Both the position numbers and the translations under genes were made by a program. Under the pieces are notes generated by a model. The model did no database searches. It was not told the DNA's origin and saw nothing but the letters and a program-made list of their open reading frames with translations. 64,000 nt of DNA from the NCBI RefSeq assembly GCF_000315485.1, contig NZ_JH992942.1, positions 660,028 to 724,027 of the forward strand, in the 5' to 3' direction. This document shows positions 14,739 to 24,792 of the stretch, one piece after another. Each line of letters starts with the position of its first letter. Position 1 is the first letter of the stretch. This stretch comes from Bacteroides oleiciplenus YIT 12058. Lineage in GTDB: Bacteria; Bacteroidota; Bacteroidia; Bacteroidales; Bacteroidaceae.

Positions 14739-16433
14739 TTACCAATTGGGGTTCTGCTTCAGATTGCCATTCTTCTGAATTTCAGACTGCGGAATCGGGT
14801 ACAGGTTGTATTTCTCGTCCCACTGGCGAGTCTTAGTAACTCGATTGAGAATCAAGTTGCCGTTTCCATTCAGTTTGAAGTCTGCCACATCAACATTCTT
14901 GAAGAACTCGGCACCCTTCTTCCAGCGACGCACATCCCAGAAGCGCTGACCTTCGAAAGCAAGCTCTACCATACGCTCACGCATGTAGCGCTCTCCGAAA
15001 CCATTGTTTCCTTGGAATTCAGGCATCATGATGTCAGGACGGTTACGAAGCACATTGATAGCCTCGTTGGCTGACATGCCAAAATCGCCCTGTTCGTCAG
15101 CATTGCCGTAGTAGTTGTACATGGCCTCTGCATAATTGAGGTAAACCTCGGCCAGACGCATCACAATCCAGTTGTGTCGTGTTGTAGTCTGGTTGTTGGC
15201 TGTGGTGACACAGTTGCCGTCCACAAACTTCTTCAAGTAGTAGCCCGTGGGAGTTGCGCCGTACTTAGGAGCACCGTTGAAGCCACTCTGATACGTCTCA
15301 ATGGCAATCTGCTGAGCTGTGTTAGATGGCCAAAGATCACCGTTCTTCACTACAGTGAGTTCAAAACGTGGGTCGAGGCCATCGTATGGGTTCTCAGTAG
15401 TCACATCAACATCTCCGGGATGTTTCTCCTTGAATGTCTTGCCGTCGGCCTGATATTCGTATGCGTCCACCAGTGCCTGTGTAGGGCAGTTGCCGGAATT
15501 ACCGTTCTCCACACCCACAGGATAATTGTACTGCTCGAAGGTATTGCTTGCCTGGGTGCCAAGAACGAAGATAAATTCAGGATTGGTGAATGTATCGTGC
15601 CCCCATAGGTTGGCGTACCCGCTGAGTTTGTAGCCCCAGTGCTGTGCATTATCGATGATGACTTTGCTGGCAGCAGCGGCCTCTTTCCAAAGCTCCTTGT
15701 TGTTGTCTGTATTAAACAAGGGTGAAGCCTGATAAAGAAGTACGCGTGCCTTTAGTGCAAGGGCAGCACCACGGGTGGCACGACCAATTTCCTGACCGGG
15801 AATGTCATTATACGACACGGGCAGATATTCAGCCACGGCATCCAATTCGTTGATGATGAACTTGAACACATCCTTGGCTGGAGTGCGTTCCACGCTGTTG
15901 GCCTGCGCATTGGTGAGGGTTGTGGTCACCAAAGGCACATCGCCGTAGGCACGTACCAACTCAAAGTAGAAATAGGCACGGAGGAAACGCAACTCGTTAG
16001 GGAATATCTCAAACTGCTGCACCATGGTCTGGTAGTTGGGATCATATTCATAATCCGATAGGTCTATCCTGTGGATGCGCTCAAGGTACATGTGTACCTG
16101 AGTGATGGCACGGTATGACCTGTCCCATGTGGTCGAGAAAGGATTCGAAGGAGTCCAACCACCGTTGAAATACTTGTGAATGGGTGAGAAGGAAAGTGCA
16201 AACTCAGACTCGTCTGTGGCACTGGCTATCAGGGCACCATTACCGTAGGAATTGTCCTTGAATTCGCTCGGCATTTGCGCGTAGACATCGTAGACAAGAG
16301 CCTTGACACCATTGAGGGGGCTGTTGTAGGTCCAGTCCTCGTCACGATTCGAAGCTTCGTTGTAATCTAGGTCGGCGCAGCCCACAAAGACTACTGCCGC
16401 CATACCTAAAAGAGTATATTTTATCTTGTTCAT
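14739..16433 (-). CDS. SusD/RagB family outer-membrane lipoprotein (second pair)
   Basis: This 564-residue protein has a lipoprotein signal (MNKIKYTLLGMAAVVFVGCA, Cys19). Typical SusD features follow: an N-terminal SusD-like segment, TPR-like helices (FPNELRFLRAYFYFELVRAYGDVPLV), RMAEVYLNYAEAMYNY, and a C-terminal ERMVELAFEGQRFWDVRRWKKG followed by LYPIPQSEIQKNGNLKQNPNW. The protein forms the hinged lid of its SusC partner encoded 14 bp upstream and contributes to glycan capture at the cell surface. Confidence 0.93.
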   Translation of the reverse strand: MNKIKYTLLGMAAVVFVGCADLDYNEASNRDEDWTYNSPLNGVKALVYDVYAQMPSEFKDNSYGNGALIASATDESEFALSFSPIHKYFNGGWTPSNPFSTTWDRSYRAITQVHMYLERIHRIDLSDYEYDPNYQTMVQQFEIFPNELRFLRAYFYFELVRAYGDVPLVTTTLTNAQANSVERTPAKDVFKFIINELDAVAEYLPVSYNDIPGQEIGRATRGAALALKARVLLYQASPLFNTDNNKELWKEAAAASKVIIDNAQHWGYKLSGYANLWGHDTFTNPEFIFVLGTQASNTFEQYNYPVGVENGNSGNCPTQALVDAYEYQADGKTFKEKHPGDVDVTTENPYDGLDPRFELTVVKNGDLWPSNTAQQIAIETYQSGFNGAPKYGATPTGYYLKKFVDGNCVTTANNQTTTRHNWIVMRLAEVYLNYAEAMYNYYGNADEQGDFGMSANEAINVLRNRPDIMMPEFQGNNGFGERYMRERMVELAFEGQRFWDVRRWKKGAEFFKNVDVADFKLNGNGNLILNRVTKTRQWDEKYNLYPIPQSEIQKNGNLKQNPNW

Positions 16434-16447
16434 AAATGTATCTTTAA

Positions 16448-19225
16448 TTAGAAAGTTAATGTGACACCTATGTTGACACCCTTGAACATGGGATATGCCG
16501 TCGAAAGTACCTCAGCATCCATAGCGTCGACGTTGTCGAAGGAAAGAAGGTTCTCGCCCTGAACAAACACCTTGGCTGCGGTAAGAGAGAGCTTCGAGAG
16601 CACCCTTGCAGGAACTTTATAGTAAACCTCGATGTTGCGCATCTTCAAGAAGTGAACAGGCTTGTACCATACGTTGCTTGCCTGGCTGTTGTTGCTGTTG
16701 TTCTGAGTTGTCAGACGTGGGTAAAGAGCGTTGTTTCCAGCCACATCCCAGCAGTTGTTGTAGTAATCCACTGAAAGGTTACCATTGTCGGCCATGCCAC
16801 CCCATATTGCTGACGGAAGATACTTCATGTAGTTGCCAGTGCCCTGAAACCATGCGTTTAGACCGAAGCCTTTGTATTCTACACCGACATTGAAGGCGTA
16901 GTTGAGCTCAGGGATGTCAGTAGCGCCATCGAGACTGGTAATATCGAACTCGTTGATTACCTGGTCACCGTTGAGGTCTTGGTATTTGATGTCACCAGGG
17001 CTTACGGTAGAGTATTCCTGACGGTAGCTGGAGTTGATGTCGGCCTGATCCTTGAAAAATCCTGCTGACTTGAGTCCCCATGCCTCGTTTACACGACGGC
17101 CTACAGGGTCGCTCAGCGGATAGGTCGGTGTGCCGATATACTTGCTCACCTCATTGCGTGCCCACGACAAGTTGGCACCCAAGTTGAGATTGAGGTCGGA
17201 AGTGATTTTCTTCACATACTTGGCACTTACCTCAAAACCGTAACTCTTAACTTCGCCAACATCGTTGTATGACGACTGTATACCAACCACCGATGAATTC
17301 TCATTGCTTGCAGAGAGCATGATGTGGCTGCGAAGCTGGTAGAAAGCATCAACTGAGATGTCAAGAGCATTTGCCAGACGAAGGTCAGTACCAAGGTTGA
17401 AGCTCGTAGATGTCTCTTGCGAGAAATTGGTAGTTGGGAAGGAGCCAAGCGATGCTCCCCATGTAGCACCGTAGTTGTTACCAATAATCACATAACCATG
17501 CGATACATCCCATGTGGGAAGCCACATGCCATAGGTAGGCATATAGTCGGTGTGCTGGATGCCGGCTGATGCACGCAGCTTACCGTAATTGAGCAGACCA
17601 TCGTTGCTGTCAGCGTAAATCCAGCCGAGCGACAGTGTGGGTGAGAATGCCCACTTTGAGGGATAGGTACGGCTGGAACCGTTACCTGCAAGCACAAGGT
17701 CGGCAACGTAGCGGTTCTGAAAATCGTAGTGGAAGACTCCCATGATGTTCTGACGATAGTAGGTGTTTCCACGTCCATCAGTACTCACACCACTGTTGTC
17801 GTAAATAACGGTAGCATTGAAGTGGTCGTTTTCGAAGAACGAACGTTTGTAGTTGATACCTACACTGGCCTTTGCTTTCCACCACTGGCCGGCATTCCAG
17901 TTATTGAAAGTGAGGTTGGTTTCCTTGTTACCGAATGTGTTCAGAGCTACGTTGTTCTTGTCGCCAATGGTACCGGTGTAACGCTCGTAGCCATACTGGT
18001 GTGCCTTGTGCGAATCTTCCGCGTAAATCGACGAATTGGCATAGCCGGCACTGACAAATACGTTCAGACCCTTGAGCAGGAAGTCGAGTTTTTGAGACAG
18101 CTTGGCATCTACCCACAGCTGACGTTGATGGGTCTTGTAGAAACCAGACTCCTGAATTTTGGCAATGGGGTTGGCATCACCGTATGCCTCGTTACCACCC
18201 CAGATACCTGTTGAGGTCTTGTAGGGGAAAGCGCTTGCCGGCAGTTTGTAGATAGCAGCTGTAGCATCGTCAGCACCGATGTCGGAGGGCCGCTTGGTCT
18301 CCTGGAACATACCGAAGAGGTTCACCGACATGAGAGTTGTGTTGGTGATGTTGAAGTCGAGGTTGGTACGAATATTGGCCTTCGACTGGCGCAACTGCGT
18401 ATTGTAGTCCGGCAGCTTGGTGTCCTTGAAAGCACCACGCACATCGGTATAATCGATATTGGTGTAGTACTTCACCTTGTTCGTACCTCCGTACACCGAA
18501 ACGTATGCATGGTCTTCCTCGGCTTTGTTCTTGAAAGTAAGGTCGCGCCAGTTCACATTAGGATAGAAGTACGGGTCAGAACCGTCTTTGAAGAGGTTAA
18601 GCTCCTGTTCGGTGTATGCGGCAGAGAGTCCGTCGTTGCGACGGGCATGGTTGAAAGCATTGGCATATCCGTAACCGTCTACCATGTCTGCGAATTCAGG
18701 GTCGAACTGGAACTTATGGCTGTAGTTCACCTTGACGTGTGTCTTGCCTTCAACGCCACGCTTTGTCTTCACAAGTATAGCACCATTGATACCCTCATGG
18801 CCAAGAAGTGCCGTAGCGGCAGCATCCTTGAGGATGGTAACGCTCTCCACTTCCTCTACACTGAGGCGGTCGATGGGACGCTCGTAGCCATCGACGAGGA
18901 TGAGGATACTTTTATCGCTAAGCGTGTGATAGCCGCGAATATTAAACGAGGCACCCTTATTTTCGTCGCCCGAGAAGCCGCCTTGCGATAGAGCCGTTAG
19001 ACCTGGCAGACGTCCATAGAGAGCCTGGGCAAGGTTAGTTGCCGAGGTCTGCTGCAATTCTTCACCTGTGATTGTGGTTGCAGAAGCGGTGCTGAGGAAA
19101 TTGCTTATTTCCACGCCGTAACCCAAATCATAGGCATTTGCATTCTTATCGTTGAGTTTTACCTGCGCATTTGCCGTGAGAGAGACAACAGCAGTCGCAA
19201 GCATCAACATTCTATTTATATTCAT
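16448..19225 (-). CDS. SusC/RagA TonB-dependent transporter lacking the usual N-terminal extension
   Basis: This 925-residue outer-membrane porin has a short signal (MNINRMLMLATAVVSLTANA). It passes almost directly into the plug domain (LYGRLPGLTALSQGGFSG, RGYHTLSDKSILILVDGYER, VTILKDAAATALLGHEGING) and a beta-barrel ending LSTAYPMFKGVNIGVTLTF. The carboxypeptidase-regulatory-like (DUF4480) domain found in nearly all SusC proteins is missing. The region before the plug (YDLGYGVEISNFLSTASATT) does not contain a standard DEVVVVGYG-type TonB box. It is the second of two SusC genes in the operon and may depend on TonB in a non-standard way. Confidence 0.92.
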   Translation of the reverse strand: MNINRMLMLATAVVSLTANAQVKLNDKNANAYDLGYGVEISNFLSTASATTITGEELQQTSATNLAQALYGRLPGLTALSQGGFSGDENKGASFNIRGYHTLSDKSILILVDGYERPIDRLSVEEVESVTILKDAAATALLGHEGINGAILVKTKRGVEGKTHVKVNYSHKFQFDPEFADMVDGYGYANAFNHARRNDGLSAAYTEQELNLFKDGSDPYFYPNVNWRDLTFKNKAEEDHAYVSVYGGTNKVKYYTNIDYTDVRGAFKDTKLPDYNTQLRQSKANIRTNLDFNITNTTLMSVNLFGMFQETKRPSDIGADDATAAIYKLPASAFPYKTSTGIWGGNEAYGDANPIAKIQESGFYKTHQRQLWVDAKLSQKLDFLLKGLNVFVSAGYANSSIYAEDSHKAHQYGYERYTGTIGDKNNVALNTFGNKETNLTFNNWNAGQWWKAKASVGINYKRSFFENDHFNATVIYDNSGVSTDGRGNTYYRQNIMGVFHYDFQNRYVADLVLAGNGSSRTYPSKWAFSPTLSLGWIYADSNDGLLNYGKLRASAGIQHTDYMPTYGMWLPTWDVSHGYVIIGNNYGATWGASLGSFPTTNFSQETSTSFNLGTDLRLANALDISVDAFYQLRSHIMLSASNENSSVVGIQSSYNDVGEVKSYGFEVSAKYVKKITSDLNLNLGANLSWARNEVSKYIGTPTYPLSDPVGRRVNEAWGLKSAGFFKDQADINSSYRQEYSTVSPGDIKYQDLNGDQVINEFDITSLDGATDIPELNYAFNVGVEYKGFGLNAWFQGTGNYMKYLPSAIWGGMADNGNLSVDYYNNCWDVAGNNALYPRLTTQNNSNNSQASNVWYKPVHFLKMRNIEVYYKVPARVLSKLSLTAAKVFVQGENLLSFDNVDAMDAEVLSTAYPMFKGVNIGVTLTF

Positions 19226-19259
19226 ATTTTATAAGTCTTATTGATTTTTAAAATCTGGA

Positions 19260-21224
19260 TTACCAACCCGGGTTCTGGTTCAGACCATAGCCCTTGTTGA
19301 TCTCATCACGTGAAATAGGCGCGAGATACCATTTGTCGGTCCACTTGCTCGTCTGATTGTCAGTATCCCACCATACGCGGCTATTGTTGGTACAAGGTAT
19401 CTTCTCATAGATACAGTTCGGCCAAGGGTCACCGGGTTCGAGACTCGTGTTGCCATTGTAGTCGGCAGGATTCATCTTGTTGCCGTTGGCATCCTTGCGC
19501 CATACACGCAGCTGGTGTACCTGTTTCTTGAATATGTCGGATCTCTTGTAGCGGATGAGGTCATACCAGCGGGAGTCTTCATAACCGAACTCACAAGCAC
19601 GTTCCTTAAGGAGTTGCTCAATGAAGTTGTCCTTGTTGGTGGTTAGGTTGAGCTCTGGGTTCATGACCTCTATCTTGCCAAGACCTACGCGTGCGCGCAC
19701 TTTATTCATTTCGTCGCAAGCTTTCGGCAGATTGCCTGTCTGTGCGAGTGCCTCAGCGTAGCAAAGGTGAATGTCAGCCATACGCAGATAAGCAAAGTTG
19801 GTCGGATAGTATGCTGCATAGCCGTTATCGCGGAGATACTTGAACAGTTTCATACGGGTTGACCATGGATTGTCGGTAACAGCAGGATTGAAGGTCTGGT
19901 CAACATTGCCACCTTGCCACATCTCGGTGCTCGAAAGCCCCTGATATTGCTCAACAAGATTGTTGCGATTCACCACCATTGTCTCGTAGAGACGTGGGTC
20001 GCGGTTGGCAAAGATGTCTACGTTGTTGGGGTTATCGGTATTGAACACGTCGTCGTAAGGGAAGTTACGACCGTTTGCCATACCAAACATTTCCATATAT
20101 TCGAGGGTGAAGAGAGCCATACCGAACTCATCCATACCTTCTACGTTCCAGTCACCATTCCAAGCGTCTGTACCCGGACCAGCATGAACTTCAATCACCT
20201 TCTCGCTGTTGCCACGGAACCAGTAGGCGGCACGGAAAGCGTTGCAATAGTCTTGCTCACTGTTACCAGTGGGCTGTACAAGGGCGAAATAGTTGCCGTT
20301 GGCGCTATTGGCTTGGAAGAAATCCTCACAAGCCTTCAATGCTTTCTGCCAAAGTTCGGGCTTGTAACCGCCAACCCATACCTGGCTGAGGTCCTGATTC
20401 TCCTCGTTTCGAGTGAATTCAAGATAAGGCTTGTCACTGTTAAACAGAGGCGAAGCCACGAAGTTCCACAGCCTTACACGCAGACCATAGGCTGAGCCTT
20501 TGGTCAGACGTCCGGAGTTGGTGGCCTGATCCTGCACAAAGAAAGGAAGACCCGGCTCGTTGATGGCGCCCTGGATAAGCTCGTCGATGAACTCTGCTGT
20601 CTCGATTACGCTCATGCGCTTGCCATCTACAATATCAGTAGCCACGAATGAGCGGTCAACTTTTGGAAGACCTCCGAAGTTGCGGAAAGCATCGAGATAG
20701 CGCGATGCCATGATGACATACACCTCACCACGGAGCTGGCTCTTCTCTGATTCGCTCAAGTCGGGAACGCGATCGATGTTCTCGATGAAAATCCAACCTT
20801 CGCGGATGGTACGCCAGATGCCTGCACGACCATTGCCGTCACCGTTGGCGATGAAGGGGAACTTGACAAGACCGCCGTTATCCTGGTCGGTCTCGGTAAG
20901 GTCACCACCGTAGTACTTTCCGAGATTGTGCCATCCGCAGTACGACTGACAAATATCGGTAAGGGCATCGGGGTGAGAATACCATACTGCACCTGTATAG
21001 GTGAAAGGGTTGTGCATGGCACCGTACATGTGCCAGAGGAAACGCTTTGCATTTTCTCCCTTGACAAAGATGGAGTCTACGGTTACGTCAACACCCGGCT
21101 GCTTGTCGAGGAAGCCACTTCCGACGTTGATATCATCGACACAGGAGCTCAGCGATCCCATCCCTATCATGATACTAGCTACACATATAATAGTAGCAGT
21201 TTTTATTTTTTCTATAAGATTCAT
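19260..21224 (-). CDS. SusD/RagB family outer-membrane lipoprotein (first pair)
   Basis: This 654-residue protein is at the long end for SusD. Its lipoprotein signal ends at GSLSSC. Family features include FLDKQPGVDV near the mature N-terminus, ASRYLDAFRNFGGLPKVDRS, TKGSAYGLRVRLWNFVASPL, FAYLRMADIHLCYAEALAQT, ERACEFGYEDSRWYDLIRYK and a C-terminal WYLAPISRDEINKGYGLNQN. It pairs with the SusC gene 11 bp upstream. A 34-bp gap leads to the next SusC. Confidence 0.93.
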   Translation of the reverse strand: MNLIEKIKTATIICVASIMIGMGSLSSCVDDINVGSGFLDKQPGVDVTVDSIFVKGENAKRFLWHMYGAMHNPFTYTGAVWYSHPDALTDICQSYCGWHNLGKYYGGDLTETDQDNGGLVKFPFIANGDGNGRAGIWRTIREGWIFIENIDRVPDLSESEKSQLRGEVYVIMASRYLDAFRNFGGLPKVDRSFVATDIVDGKRMSVIETAEFIDELIQGAINEPGLPFFVQDQATNSGRLTKGSAYGLRVRLWNFVASPLFNSDKPYLEFTRNEENQDLSQVWVGGYKPELWQKALKACEDFFQANSANGNYFALVQPTGNSEQDYCNAFRAAYWFRGNSEKVIEVHAGPGTDAWNGDWNVEGMDEFGMALFTLEYMEMFGMANGRNFPYDDVFNTDNPNNVDIFANRDPRLYETMVVNRNNLVEQYQGLSSTEMWQGGNVDQTFNPAVTDNPWSTRMKLFKYLRDNGYAAYYPTNFAYLRMADIHLCYAEALAQTGNLPKACDEMNKVRARVGLGKIEVMNPELNLTTNKDNFIEQLLKERACEFGYEDSRWYDLIRYKRSDIFKKQVHQLRVWRKDANGNKMNPADYNGNTSLEPGDPWPNCIYEKIPCTNNSRVWWDTDNQTSKWTDKWYLAPISRDEINKGYGLNQNPGW

Positions 21225-21235
21225 TGTCTTGAGTG

Positions 21236-24200
21236 TTAGAAGTTTAAGTTGATACCGAAGTTGTAAACACGGGTCATAGGATAACGCGTGCTACCAAAGC
21301 CTGCTTGTGCCTCTGGGTCATTGGCCTTGAAACTCGTGAAAGTAAGGAGGTTATAACCATTGGCATAAACACGGATGTTGTTGATGGGCACACCGGGTAT
21401 GCGGAACGAATAACCAATCTCAAGGTTCTTCAGACGGATGTACGATGCATCGACCATCCATGGGTCTGAAAGTGAACCGTTATGCTCGCGTGCCGATTTC
21501 TCAAGAGAGATACGTGGTAAGGTGGCACCGGGGTTATTCTCGGTCCAAGAATTGTCATAGACCCATTTGTTGAGCATTGACTGGTTACCTGTACCGAAGG
21601 CTGGAGTATAGAAAGAACTGAGCTGACGGTTGACGTGGGTGGCACCTACCCAAGTCATGGAGAAGTCGAGACCTTTCCAGTTGAGCGTTGCATTTACGCT
21701 ACCAGTATACTCAGGAATATCGCTGTAGCCGATAGCATGTACATCGTTAGCATCCACCTTACCATCACCTGTGAGGTCAACGAATACGCTGTCACCGGGA
21801 CGCAATGTAATCTGCTGGTCTGGCATGTCGACACCGTAAACTTCCTTGTAGCGCTGTTCGGTTTCACCAGGAACATAGAACTCAAAGAAGTCGTAGCCGA
21901 AAGGCTGACCTACAGGATGACCAGTGCGGTACATGTGTGGGAATTCCTTCTTCACTTCTGCCATTTCCACAACCTTGTTGCGTGCGAAAGCAAATGTAGG
22001 AGCTATTGAGTAGTTCACTTTACCTATCTGGTCGGCCCAGCGTAGGGTCATTTCATAACCATGGTTCTTGACACGGCCGAAGTTGACGGAGTTGGGCTTG
22101 AGAGCGGAAATACCTGCGATGCTTGTTTCGTTGGAAATGAGGATGTTCTTGCGGTCTTCCCAGAAGAAGTCGACACCGAGACTCAAGCGACTTCCAAAGA
22201 AGTGTACATCGGCACCATAGTTCTGCTTGGTGGCTGTTTCCCAAGTAACATCGGGGTTACCGTTGCTGGATTCGCGTGCGCCAGGCATGAACGTACCGTT
22301 GCTGGTACCGAAGTTACCCGTACGGTCGTTGGTCCACCATGCACCACCGTTGTTGGTGTAGAACTGCCATGTGCCAGGCAGATAGAGGAAACGGCCAACT
22401 CCCTGGTCATTACCTACCTTACCGATAGAACCGCGAAGTTTGAAATAGGAAACAACGTTACGGATAGGCTCCCAGAATTTTTCAGAAGAGATTATCCAGC
22501 CGATAGAAGCAGAAGGGAAAAAGCCAAAGCGCTTACCTTTAGCGAAGTTCTCTGAGCCGTTATAGCCCATGTTGAGGTCTACCATATACTTAGTCTGGTA
22601 GTCGTAGGTGACACGGCCTACCATACCTACATAACCACGGGGGATAGAATTGTAGACACCGCCGGGATAGTAGTTTTTAGATTCATTATAAAGAACGAGC
22701 GCACCGAAATTATGGTCACCGAACTTGCGGGCATAGTTGAAACTCGCCTCTGCATACCAGTTTCTACCTCCCCATTTTCTCTCCTCATAGCCAAGAGGCC
22801 ATGAGTCACCCTGACGGACATAAACAATCTTTGGAGAACCGTCTTCCTGGTATTCACCCTTAGCGATGGTGGCCTTGTAGCTGATACCATCGCCAGTAGT
22901 ACGTGCTTTCTGCTGTGTATAGTCAGAGTTGTAGGAACCCTTGATACGGAAATCAAGACCCTTGGTGATAAAGTCGAGCTTGAGTTTATACTGAAGATCG
23001 AGGTTTACAACACTCTGACGCTGAGTAGTATAACCGTGCTGGTAGATAAGACCGAGACCATCGGAGCCAACTGCGCCAACGAGATCAGGGTCGGAAATAA
23101 TACGACGTCCCTCACTATCAAGACCGTAGCCTGACATTGGCGTACCATTGTTGAGAAGACCCTCAACACCAAAGACACCTGACTGACCGTTATACTCACC
23201 ATTACCGATAGAGTTGCGTCTGCCAATACGTCCACCGATACCGATAGAAAGCGTACCCAGCTTAGAGAAATCTACATCGAGGTTGGCACGGAAGTTGTAA
23301 CGGCGGTATTTGAAGTTTGCGTCATCACCTTGGTCGAAGGTTTTGAAAAGACCGTCCTGATTGAGCATACCGACAGAAACGAAATAGCGGGCACGTTCAG
23401 TACCACCCGACACATTAATATTATATTGTTCCTGCCATGCGTGGTCGTCCATCAAGTACTTGAACCAGTTGGTACTTGGATAAACGGTGGGCATATCCAT
23501 GTCCTTCCAGTGCTGTATAGCTTCCTTCGAGAACTTCCATCCGTCCTCGGCTACTCCTTCCACTTCCTGAGCATGATTGTAAGCCGTTGCATACTCGTAG
23601 GAGTTTGCCGGCTCAAGGAATTTAGAAATCTGCTGAAGACCTACTGAAGCTGTCAGTGTGATGGTAGGCTTGCCTATCTCGCCGCGACGAGTTGTAACAA
23701 GAATAACGCCGTTGGCACCACGTACACCAAAGACAGCCGTAGCGGAAGCATCCTTAAGAATAGAAATGTCCTGCACCTCGTTCGGGTCTATTTGGCTGAA
23801 ATCACGCTCGACACCATCGACAAGCACGAGAGGTTCGGCGCTGTTGAACGAACCGACACCACGGATGCGGATGACAGGGTCATCGGCACCAGGAACACCG
23901 GTGTACTGTACCGACTGGAGACCTGGGAGCTTACCCGCAAGGCTGTTACCAAGCGATGCGGCTGGCGATTTGAGAAGTTCCTTACCACCCACGTTGGAGA
24001 CAGAACCCGTCAGCGTCACCTTACGCTGCTGGCCATAGCCGATGACAACCACTTCATCGAGCATCTCATTATCCGGTTCCAAAACAACATTAAGAGAAGT
24101 TAATGTTGCCTTTACTTCTTTCGACTTGTAGCCGACATACGAAAACACCAAGGTTGAACCCTTGGGAACTCCCGACAAAGCATAGTTGCCACTACTATCT

Positions 24201-24367
24201 GTTATCGTGCCTTTCGACTTGTCTTTAGTCTGCACGGTAGCCCCGATAAGTGGCTCGTTCTGCTCGTCAGTAACACAACCTTGCACTTTAAAAAGATCTT
24301 GTGCGAAGGACACTCCCGGTAGCAACAAAGCCAACAACAGGAGATGTAATCTGCATAACTTTCCCAT
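21236..24367 (-). CDS. SusC/RagA TonB-dependent transporter (first pair)
   Basis: The start is the ATG at 24367 (MGKLCRLHLLLLALLLPGVSFA signal), giving 1043 residues. An ATG eight codons upstream is in frame but gives a poorer signal peptide. The mature protein has a carboxypeptidase-regulatory-like domain (VQGCVTDEQNEPLIGATVQT), the DEVVVIGYG TonB-box region and a plug domain (ILKDASATAVFGVRGANGVI). A 22-strand-type barrel ends FGSTRYPMTRVYNFGINLNF. It is the first gene of the operon, 50-60 nt after a TACATTTG -7 motif. It has no STN domain, so it is not ECF/FecR-linked. No regulator gene is adjacent. Confidence 0.95.
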   Translation of the reverse strand: MGKLCRLHLLLLALLLPGVSFAQDLFKVQGCVTDEQNEPLIGATVQTKDKSKGTITDSSGNYALSGVPKGSTLVFSYVGYKSKEVKATLTSLNVVLEPDNEMLDEVVVIGYGQQRKVTLTGSVSNVGGKELLKSPAASLGNSLAGKLPGLQSVQYTGVPGADDPVIRIRGVGSFNSAEPLVLVDGVERDFSQIDPNEVQDISILKDASATAVFGVRGANGVILVTTRRGEIGKPTITLTASVGLQQISKFLEPANSYEYATAYNHAQEVEGVAEDGWKFSKEAIQHWKDMDMPTVYPSTNWFKYLMDDHAWQEQYNINVSGGTERARYFVSVGMLNQDGLFKTFDQGDDANFKYRRYNFRANLDVDFSKLGTLSIGIGGRIGRRNSIGNGEYNGQSGVFGVEGLLNNGTPMSGYGLDSEGRRIISDPDLVGAVGSDGLGLIYQHGYTTQRQSVVNLDLQYKLKLDFITKGLDFRIKGSYNSDYTQQKARTTGDGISYKATIAKGEYQEDGSPKIVYVRQGDSWPLGYEERKWGGRNWYAEASFNYARKFGDHNFGALVLYNESKNYYPGGVYNSIPRGYVGMVGRVTYDYQTKYMVDLNMGYNGSENFAKGKRFGFFPSASIGWIISSEKFWEPIRNVVSYFKLRGSIGKVGNDQGVGRFLYLPGTWQFYTNNGGAWWTNDRTGNFGTSNGTFMPGARESSNGNPDVTWETATKQNYGADVHFFGSRLSLGVDFFWEDRKNILISNETSIAGISALKPNSVNFGRVKNHGYEMTLRWADQIGKVNYSIAPTFAFARNKVVEMAEVKKEFPHMYRTGHPVGQPFGYDFFEFYVPGETEQRYKEVYGVDMPDQQITLRPGDSVFVDLTGDGKVDANDVHAIGYSDIPEYTGSVNATLNWKGLDFSMTWVGATHVNRQLSSFYTPAFGTGNQSMLNKWVYDNSWTENNPGATLPRISLEKSAREHNGSLSDPWMVDASYIRLKNLEIGYSFRIPGVPINNIRVYANGYNLLTFTSFKANDPEAQAGFGSTRYPMTRVYNFGINLNF

Positions 24368-24382
24368 AGCATTAAAATTAAG

Positions 24383-24432
24383 TAAAATCATTAAGTGTTA
24401 AAATCATTAGCGTTAGAATTTTCACAAATGTA
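24383..24432 (-). promoter_or_regulatory. Promoter and leader of the tandem SusCD operon
   Basis: The minus-strand -7 element TACATTTG lies at 24425-24432, giving a transcript start near 24418. The leader contains an 11-bp direct repeat (TAAAATCATTA on the plus strand at 24383-24393 and 24399-24409). No clear -33 element is seen. Confidence 0.5.
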
Positions 24433-24792
24433 TGTAGATTTGTTTTCAATAGTGGGTGAAAAAATGACATTTGAGGTTTAAAAAAACGCTAGTATTTGCA
24501 TTTTAATGTCGCATAGGTTTAAAAGCTATCAAAGAAAGTCCAAAATACATCATTCCCCAAAAAACATGCCGCCTAACCTATATAATTCATAGTCAAACCT
24601 CTTTCATTTCAAGGAGTTAGAGCCGACTTGTTGGCTGATTACAAAAAAAAGAGACTATCTAACTTTTTAGTTGTTAGACAGTCTCATGTTGCTACCTGAA
24701 AACATCACTCCTTATTAAAGTATCTATTGATATATATAGTTGTCAGTTAGACTCGGCTGAAAATAAAAAGTATTTCATATTCTTTTCCGATA
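24433..24792. other. Intergenic region between two carbohydrate operons
   Basis: These 360 bp hold no gene that I can support. They contain the terminator of the GH9 operon at 24651-24685. The rest is AT-rich sequence upstream of the SusC promoter, where a regulator might bind. No repeat or clear operator is recognised. Confidence 0.5.
24651..24685 (-). terminator. Rho-independent terminator of the GH9 operon
   Basis: On the minus strand GAGACTGTCTAAC pairs with GTTAGATAGTCTC (12 of 13 bp, loop of 9 nt), followed by eight T residues. It lies about 110 bp past the stop of the beta-helix protein gene. Confidence 0.88.
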
